From Candidatus Cloacimonas sp. (GTDB lineage: Bacteria; Cloacimonadota; Cloacimonadia; Cloacimonadales; Cloacimonadaceae): a DNA stretch of 42,867 nucleotides. The translations under genes and the position numbers were made by a program. This document shows positions 38,120-42,867 of this stretch, one piece after another; position 1 is the first letter of the stretch; the number at the start of each line of letters is the position of its first letter. The notes beneath the pieces were generated by a model that worked only from the letters and a program-made list of their open reading frames with translations, was not told where the DNA came from and ran no database searches. The stretch is from assembly GCA_035403355.1 (NCBI GenBank), contig DAONFA010000019.1, positions 1-42,867 of the forward strand, in the 5' to 3' direction.

Positions 38120-38180
38120 GGACGGCAAAGGACATATTGAAATATATGTTTTGAGATTAAATTTTTAATGTGCGCCGTCC
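38120..38180. other. Folded intergenic element (three-way junction)
   Basis: GGACGGC (38120-38126) pairs with GCCGTCC (38174-38180). Inside are ACATAT/ATATGT (38132-38149) and ATTAA/TTAAT (38156-38169). No coding frame covers it. Stem is perfect on either strand. Part of the 380-nt gene-free stretch 37918-38297. Confidence 0.45.
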
Positions 38181-38212
38181 TATGTATTTTTGAATACAAC
38201 ATATGTGAAGGC

Positions 38213-38291
38213 GGGAGAAGGTTAGCCACGGGGGGACAAATTGTCCCCACCTAACCCAATACTGGGATATTGCCGGCAAGTCCCTTCTCCC
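38213..38291. other. Folded intergenic element with GGGAGAAGG closing stem
   Basis: GGGAGAAGG (38213-38221) pairs with CCTTCTCCC (38283-38291). The interior has TTAG/CTAA, GGGGACA/TGTCCCC (38232-38248), CAATA/TATTG (38257-38272) and the palindrome TTGCCGGCAA (38270-38279). It lies just after the HNH-like gene. It could be a structured RNA or a DNA site such as a packaging or recombination site. Confidence 0.5.
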
Positions 38292-38297
38292 AAAGTG

Positions 38298-38552
38298 TTA
38301 TCGTGTATGCGGTATTATTAACCGCTCAAGACGCTCCAAACGCCTTTCTTGATCTTTTACGAACCGATCCCGCCATTCCGGCGTTGTCCACTCCATTATA
38401 ATGATAGCGATTGCTTCTTCTGGCGTGGCATTGTCGAATATAGTGTGATACGCTTCGTGCTTCTTGACATCCTTTTCAAGAAGATTGGTGCTGTCGGTCT
38501 TACCCCCGCGACTGCGCGGAACGCAATGATGCTTATTCTTTCGTCGTTTCAT
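38298..38552 (-). CDS. HNH-like protein
   Basis: An 84-aa protein with KHHCVPRSRGGKTDSTNLL and VKKHEAYHTIFDN, the compact HNH pattern (HH, Asn, then His-x3-His). The late helix is Arg/Glu-rich. It could be a nicking endonuclease or a degenerate DNA binder. Start behind AGGAG, overlapping the zinc ribbon gene by 20 bases. Confidence 0.72.
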   Translation of the reverse strand: MKRRKNKHHCVPRSRGGKTDSTNLLEKDVKKHEAYHTIFDNATPEEAIAIIIMEWTTPEWRDRFVKDQERRLERLERLIIPHTR

Positions 38553-38733
38553 TTACGCCACTCTCCTCGATCCAGAGTTCTTCTTCAATGGACGTAACTA
38601 CAACCCTGACTACAAAAGAAAACCCGTGGCAGTTCGGACAACAACGCCTTTTGAGCGTTTTGCCTTCTACGGTTACTCGAACCATTGTGATGATTGCGCC
38701 TCCACAGAAAGGACAAACCGGTTTTACTTCCAA
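38533..38733 (-). CDS. Zinc-ribbon protein
   Basis: A 66-aa protein with CPFCGG (7-12) and CCPNCHG (31-37), like NrdR/TFIIB-type ribbons, followed by a β-hairpin and an acidic tail. TTG start at 38733 with AAGGGGGTGA upstream. May be a transcription or replication accessory. Confidence 0.75.
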   Translation of the reverse strand: MEVKPVCPFCGGAIITMVRVTVEGKTLKRRCCPNCHGFSFVVRVVVTSIEEELWIEESGVNETTKE

Positions 38734-38763
38734 GCGATCACCCCCTTGGTTAAGAACTCATAG

Positions 38764-38800
38764 TTACACAGATTTGCAAAATTTTTACTTATCTGTGTAA
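38764..38800. repeat. 10-bp perfect inverted repeat upstream of the zinc-ribbon gene
   Basis: TTACACAGAT (38764-38773) and ATCTGTGTAA (38791-38800), 17-nt spacer. There is no T-tract on either side, so it looks more like an operator for a dimeric regulator (or an RNA hairpin) than a terminator. It separates the fibre gene from the downstream group. Confidence 0.6.
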
Positions 38801-38829
38801 TATACAAAAACTTAATTTTTTTATGTCGG

Positions 38830-41800
38830 TTATAGGTTTATTGATTCTACCGCTACTGTCGGATCATCATCATAATAAACTCGCAAATTACGGGTATAAA
38901 CATTAACGCCGAATGAAGCGGTTTTGACTTTCAATATCAGTTGTTCATCCAATCCCCAATCACGAATAATATCGTCGGTGAATGTGGCATAGGATGACGA
39001 AGTCGTTGTATGTTCTGGTCCTAATGCAACGCCGGATTGATTGATAAGTTGACCCGTGACGGTAGTGCCAGCAGTCGCCGCTTTAAGGTCGAATCTAACC
39101 CTAATAGAACCATTTAAACCGTGAGGAAATTGCATTCCTTTTATATTAAAATAACCAGCTGAAGTGCTAAATCTTTCTTCATCGTGATGATTTTGTAGAG
39201 TGTCAGAGGCAACTTTGCGTATAATATGTGGAAGTTCAATTTTATCACCACAATATATACCACTTCGATCTAATCTTGCTTTTATAATGCCAGCGGAATT
39301 GATGAATTGTGCCATTAACCTATCAACATATACTCTTTCAGAAGTAGAGGAATAACCTTCGTGAATTCTATCGAGTTGAATCTGACCTTCTGATATTGCC
39401 AGAATATTATACGTGTAGTTAATGATCTTAATAGAGTCATTTATATGGAGTCTTGGCGTAGCAGATAGAAAACTGTCCCCAGCGTTAGTCGGCGTAATAA
39501 TATCGCTTCCATTAGTAACCGTAACAATAATATCGCTTAAACCTGAATTTTTAAGTCTTAGAGCAGAGGAAACATTTTGGACGTTAGCCATAGCTGGATT
39601 TTCTGAAACGTCAGAACTAGCTCCTATCATAATACCCCTAGGGAAATTATAATCGGTTGATCCACCGAAGAGACCGGGTCCTATTCCTGGAGCACTAATA
39701 TTCTTAATGCCAGAACCGTCAGGGCATATAATTGAAGCAACAGCTAGGGTGAGTGATCCATTTGAATTTACGGTTCCATCTGGACTTGGCGCTCCTAACA
39801 CTATCTTTGGTTCTCCTCCATTATTGGGATCAGAAATATACCAAACCCCAACTGGACCTCCGTCAGTAATCATATATTGTTGATCTTGCCCCAAATAAAC
39901 GATTGGGATACAAACTGCCTCTCCTTCATTTCCGCCGTTGTGAACTAGATACCCGTCGGCATAATAGATATGGTAATTATCAAGCTCGATGCCATAGATG
40001 TTTCTATCTTCTCGGATAATTTGTTTTGTCTCTATTGTTTCAGTGCCATTATTAATTTTTAGTTCATCTCCGATTTCAAGACGGAAAGCTGACTTCTTTT
40101 CTCCGTTTGAAAGAATAAAAAAGTGGAAAAAACTACAACGAATTTTGTCGTTTATTAGATAATAGACAGGAGTAGTTTTTTGATAGTTATCGGTTATTGT
40201 GGCGGTTACTGGTTGATTGGTTTCAAGGTCATAAGAATTAACAACATCACCGACTTTAAGTTCTTCAATATTTTTCTCTCCGTCGGGAGTTGAAACTTTC
40301 GTCCCTTCTAAAAGAGAATAGCCTCCTTCAATCAAAGACTGTCCTGGTCTAACATATAGTGGAGCAGTGTAATTACTTCCATTGGGATTGTAGGGATAAC
40401 CGCCGTCAGAACGAACTCCGTGGACACCCATATCCACGCTATTAGATGTCCCCGTCAGGGGAAGATAATTTGCCAATGACGCAACAGTGGTATAAAGAGT
40501 ATCGAAATATGTCTTGAGGGCTGACTTGATACCAGACCAAGGAGATTTTTTGATTACGTTAGAATCCTCCGAGTCCATAATGGGTATCATATCGGAGTTA
40601 GCAGGGGTGAACTTAGCAGTAGCGCTATTTATCTTGCTCCCCAATGAAATTGGTGTCTCGTCACCGGAGTTTGTATTGGACGTGTTACCAATGACTGTCT
40701 TTTGAGCGTCAGTAACATATCTCTTGTCAGAGGAATCACTGATGTCTGCGGTTGTTGCGTTATGTGGGTTTCCAGATGACTGTGAATGATCATATGCCGT
40801 TTTGCCTCGATCGCCTCGGTATGCCGTGCCAGATGTCTCTCCGATAGCAAGAGAAGGATCAAGAACACCGTATGCCGTGCCAGTCCACCGATAGGTCAGA
40901 TTGGTATCTTTTGCTACATAAATCTTGCCGTCTTCGCCGGTAACGGGAAATGCTGCCAAGTTTGCATAGGAAAGAACATCATCAACAAATGAAGGTAATT
41001 GATTCGCAGGGACTAATCCACCGACTAAATCCGCCTTACTATTAAGCGCAGTCTGCTGCGCAGTTGAAACCGGCTTGTTCACATCTGAAGTATTGTCAAC
41101 ATTAGTCAATCCGACATCGCTTTTCCCTATTGGGATTCCTCCGATGCGATAAACTTGACCAGTGGCAATGTTTACATCACCGCCAAAAATATCAAGTAGG
41201 TATGCCGGAGAAATCATATTGATGCCGATGAACCCTACCGTGGCATCGTTTTTTGAAGAGATAAATAAACGGTCTTTTATTTGAGTTCCAGCCTTACCCG
41301 TTCTCAACGAAATTCCAGTGTCTGAGTAGTCTGAAATTCTAAATGGTTTTGATGATCCAGTGCCGGCGTGATGAGAAAGTTCGTCAGAAGTAGTTGATGT
41401 TTCGATGGCGAAATATTGTGTCAAACTTCTAGCCCATTTTGAAATTCCAGTTCCTTGATTAACCGTAACCGAACCATCAGTATTTTTCTTCTGATAATTG
41501 CTTGCAATTTCATTGATTGCATTAACAATGTTGTCTTTGGCTGTAGTTAATAGATTAGCCAAAATACCGACCAACCCGACAGCGGTGCCAGGTGTTTCAA
41601 AATCAACCCCGCTTTGGGCTTGTGCAACTTTTCCGTCTTTTCCTTTCAATATGCCTGAAATACTTGAATCTGTTGAGGTTGAAACTTGATTGGGACCCGC
41701 TTCGCCGGTTGCACCCTTGAGGTCAACGGCAATATATTCTTCTTGACCTTCAATCCTCACCCCTAATTGAGTGCCTTGCCATTGAAATTCTAACCCTAAA

Positions 41801-42057
41801 CCGGTATCGCCTTTGTCGCCTTTATTTCCTTGCGCACCTTTTGTTAAACCGGCATCAATTTCGGTCTGATCAGATAAAAATACGATCAATCTGCCTTGAT
41901 TATTTATTTCGGCGCCGGTCACGGAAAGACCTTCGTCCCCTTTCGGACCCGGGACAGCTTCGGTCATCTCAATAGTAATATCAGGTTCCTCTTTGGAAAC
42001 ACTAATTTCAATGATCGGATCATTGATTACATCTATTTCGATATTTTGTTCTGCCAT
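38830..42057 (-). CDS. Tail fibre with an inserted Hint (intein-like) domain
   Basis: A 1075-aa protein. Residues 1-130 include short collagen-like Gly-x-y runs (GAQGNKGDKGDTG). The middle has fibre repeats such as GTAYRGDRGKTAYDHSQ. Residues 581-707 are a Hint domain: SLLEGTKVSTPDGEKNIEEL at its start, GDVVNSYD, CSFFHFFIL with the block-B-like His, IYGIELDNYHIYYADG, and VHN at its end followed by Gly. The C-terminus is β-rich (LRVYYDDDP). Ser at the first position and Gly after Asn707 make full splicing unlikely; self-cleavage as in bacterial intein-like domains is possible. Confidence 0.87.
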   Translation of the reverse strand: MAEQNIEIDVINDPIIEISVSKEEPDITIEMTEAVPGPKGDEGLSVTGAEINNQGRLIVFLSDQTEIDAGLTKGAQGNKGDKGDTGLGLEFQWQGTQLGVRIEGQEEYIAVDLKGATGEAGPNQVSTSTDSSISGILKGKDGKVAQAQSGVDFETPGTAVGLVGILANLLTTAKDNIVNAINEIASNYQKKNTDGSVTVNQGTGISKWARSLTQYFAIETSTTSDELSHHAGTGSSKPFRISDYSDTGISLRTGKAGTQIKDRLFISSKNDATVGFIGINMISPAYLLDIFGGDVNIATGQVYRIGGIPIGKSDVGLTNVDNTSDVNKPVSTAQQTALNSKADLVGGLVPANQLPSFVDDVLSYANLAAFPVTGEDGKIYVAKDTNLTYRWTGTAYGVLDPSLAIGETSGTAYRGDRGKTAYDHSQSSGNPHNATTADISDSSDKRYVTDAQKTVIGNTSNTNSGDETPISLGSKINSATAKFTPANSDMIPIMDSEDSNVIKKSPWSGIKSALKTYFDTLYTTVASLANYLPLTGTSNSVDMGVHGVRSDGGYPYNPNGSNYTAPLYVRPGQSLIEGGYSLLEGTKVSTPDGEKNIEELKVGDVVNSYDLETNQPVTATITDNYQKTTPVYYLINDKIRCSFFHFFILSNGEKKSAFRLEIGDELKINNGTETIETKQIIREDRNIYGIELDNYHIYYADGYLVHNGGNEGEAVCIPIVYLGQDQQYMITDGGPVGVWYISDPNNGGEPKIVLGAPSPDGTVNSNGSLTLAVASIICPDGSGIKNISAPGIGPGLFGGSTDYNFPRGIMIGASSDVSENPAMANVQNVSSALRLKNSGLSDIIVTVTNGSDIITPTNAGDSFLSATPRLHINDSIKIINYTYNILAISEGQIQLDRIHEGYSSTSERVYVDRLMAQFINSAGIIKARLDRSGIYCGDKIELPHIIRKVASDTLQNHHDEERFSTSAGYFNIKGMQFPHGLNGSIRVRFDLKAATAGTTVTGQLINQSGVALGPEHTTTSSSYATFTDDIIRDWGLDEQLILKVKTASFGVNVYTRNLRVYYDDDPTVAVESINL

Positions 42058-42401
42058 TAACTTGTCCTTTGTGTAACATCTTCTTGAAAAGTTATTGTTG
42101 AAACGATAGGAGTAATAATCACGCCATCATCTTTTTTAACTTGAATGTCGTAATAATATTTTCCATTTAGTGCAATAGTTTCTTCTGGCAATAGAGCAAT
42201 TCGAGTTTCGCCCTTCGAGGCATCTGTATGCTCGTCATTTCCGATATCTTTTTTAATCAAAGCAACATCATCGCTATCGTTTCTGTTTTTTTTGACAGTA
42301 AAAAATATAGTCCAATCTGTAATATCGGTTGCAGTTCCGTCTTCTTTTATTACTAATTTTCTGCCGAAGCTATCGCCTCTAATCGCTATCAGTTCAAACA
42401 T
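42057..42401 (-). CDS. BppU-like baseplate/fibre adaptor
   Basis: A 114-aa protein with RGDSFGRKLVI, then ITDWTIFFTVKK, and GKYYYDIQVKKDDG, the β-sandwich pattern of BppU-type N-terminal domains that attach fibres to the baseplate. It is directly upstream of, and coupled to, the fibre gene (shared base at 42057). It overlaps the endolysin end by 8 bases. Confidence 0.78.
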   Translation of the reverse strand: MFELIAIRGDSFGRKLVIKEDGTATDITDWTIFFTVKKNRNDSDDVALIKKDIGNDEHTDASKGETRIALLPEETIALNGKYYYDIQVKKDDGVIITPIVSTITFQEDVTQRTS

Positions 42402-42867
42402 TAGATTCCTTTCTTAATGTTTCTGCTTTGGTTGTAACCCATTTTACAAATCCGAAATAAAATCCGTTCAAAAACGCTGTCATTGCCAAATTCTGAATAT
42501 CGTCAGTCAGCAAGAAACTGAATGTCTGATAATGAAGCGGGATATCGTGAAAGTGCATTCCGGCGAAAATTTGCAAAAGAAAGTTAGCAATTGCCGCTAA
42601 AGAAACATAGAAGAATATTTTAACTAATTTTTTAATTCCTTCCCAAAGTCCAGCTTTTAGGAAATTATAAACGCCGGCAACGGTAAGTTTCATATCTTTC
42701 AATGCGTTCCAAATTACGCATAATAAAATCATTCCGAATTTTTTTGCTTCTTTTTTCTGTTCATCTGTTGGAAACTCGAAAACTGGAACATTCGCCGGCT
42801 TTTCTTCGGCTGGTTTTTCTTCCGGCAATGCCGGTGTTTCTACCGGCGTTTCTGGCACGATAACGGG
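42394..42867 (-). CDS. Endolysin C-terminal membrane-associated domain (continuation of the gene at 1-763)
   Basis: This is the last part of the 393-aa GH25 protein; the first bases (42813-42867) repeat 1-55. After the Pro/Glu linker (ETPALPEEKPAEEKP), residues about 275-393 carry hydrophobic segments MILLCVIWNAL, LVKIFFYVSLAAIANFLLQI and a third near NGFYFGFVKWV. This is a holin- or anchor-like domain fused to a muramidase. A GTG at 42858 inside the linker could in principle start a separate membrane protein. Confidence 0.85.
   Translation of the reverse strand, partial: PVIVPETPVETPALPEEKPAEEKPANVPVFEFPTDEQKKEAKKFGMILLCVIWNALKDMKLTVAGVYNFLKAGLWEGIKKLVKIFFYVSLAAIANFLLQIFAGMHFHDIPLHYQTFSFLLTDDIQNLAMTAFLNGFYFGFVKWVTTKAETLRKESNV
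42813..42867. repeat. Terminal direct repeat, right copy (circular overlap)
   Basis: Exact copy of bases 1-55. See the left copy for interpretation. Confidence 0.95.

Noticed and set aside
38830..42057. Functional splicing intein in the fibre
   Set aside because: The residue after the terminal Asn is Gly rather than Cys, Ser or Thr, so canonical splicing should fail; it was called a Hint/intein-like domain.
1..42867. Temperate phage
   Set aside because: No integrase, excisionase pair, attachment core or CI/Cro-like repressor could be identified, although the 32774-33025 product has a weak excisionase-like look.

Overview
The window is a complete, circularly permuted genome of a tailed dsDNA phage (siphovirus-like). 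The first 55 bases are repeated exactly as the last 55 bases, the usual signature of a closed assembly graph, so the real molecule is a circle or permuted set of about 42,812 bp. The lysis gene runs in frame across that junction. Every convincing gene lies on the minus strand, so transcription runs from high to low coordinates. The DNA is AT-rich, most genes have AGGAGG-type ribosome binding sites, and many neighbours overlap as ATGA or TAATG. No integrase, CI-like repressor or ordinary tRNA was seen. The host cannot be fixed from the sequence. Muramidase, CHAP and transglycosylase genes show that it has a peptidoglycan wall.

Layout in transcription order. (1) 38.5-42.4 kb: a BppU-like baseplate/fibre protein, then a 1075-aa tail fibre carrying an inserted Hint (intein-like) domain, then a zinc ribbon and an HNH-like protein. 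(2) 37.9-38.3 kb: a non-coding control region with folded elements, a 15-codon leader ORF and a strong terminator placed ahead of the replication operon. (3) 26.7-37.9 kb, early region: a lambda O-like replication protein whose gene contains four iterons followed by an AT-rich stretch (probable origin), a Mom-like DNA-modification protein, DUF3768, YkgJ and zinc-ribbon proteins, a membrane-anchored lytic transglycosylase, RecT annealing protein, RecB/Cas4-like nuclease, and small proteins of unknown function. Several sigma70-like promoters share the core TTGACAAAATAAA. A 283-nt intergenic region holds two large folded elements, one of which looks like a tRNA elbow without an anticodon arm. (4) 19.9-26.7 kb, accessory region: a regulated leader, a membrane CHAP protein, glycosyltransferases and methyltransferases, VRR-NUC nuclease, a ParB-domain protein, an SPL-like radical SAM enzyme interrupted by an in-frame TAA, a C5-cytosine methyltransferase-like protein and a TET-associated-type glycosyltransferase. 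The last four look like a DNA base hypermodification pathway. (5) 5.8-19.6 kb, late genes: terminase, portal fused to MuF, protease-scaffold, decoration protein, capsid, terminator, head-tail connectors, tail tube, tail assembly chaperones joined by a -1 frameshift, and tape measure. (6) 1-5.9 kb and the wrapped end: Dit-like and adhesin-like tail proteins, an XhlA-like membrane protein, and a GH25 muramidase fused to a membrane domain.

Points that most deserve attention are the base-modification island (ParB, radical SAM, C5-MTase, glycosyltransferase, plus a separate Mom homologue), two candidate attenuator leaders, the anticodon-less tRNA-like RNA, the Hint domain in the fibre, and two genes with single in-frame stop codons. 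All functional calls are by reading the sequence; no database search was run.
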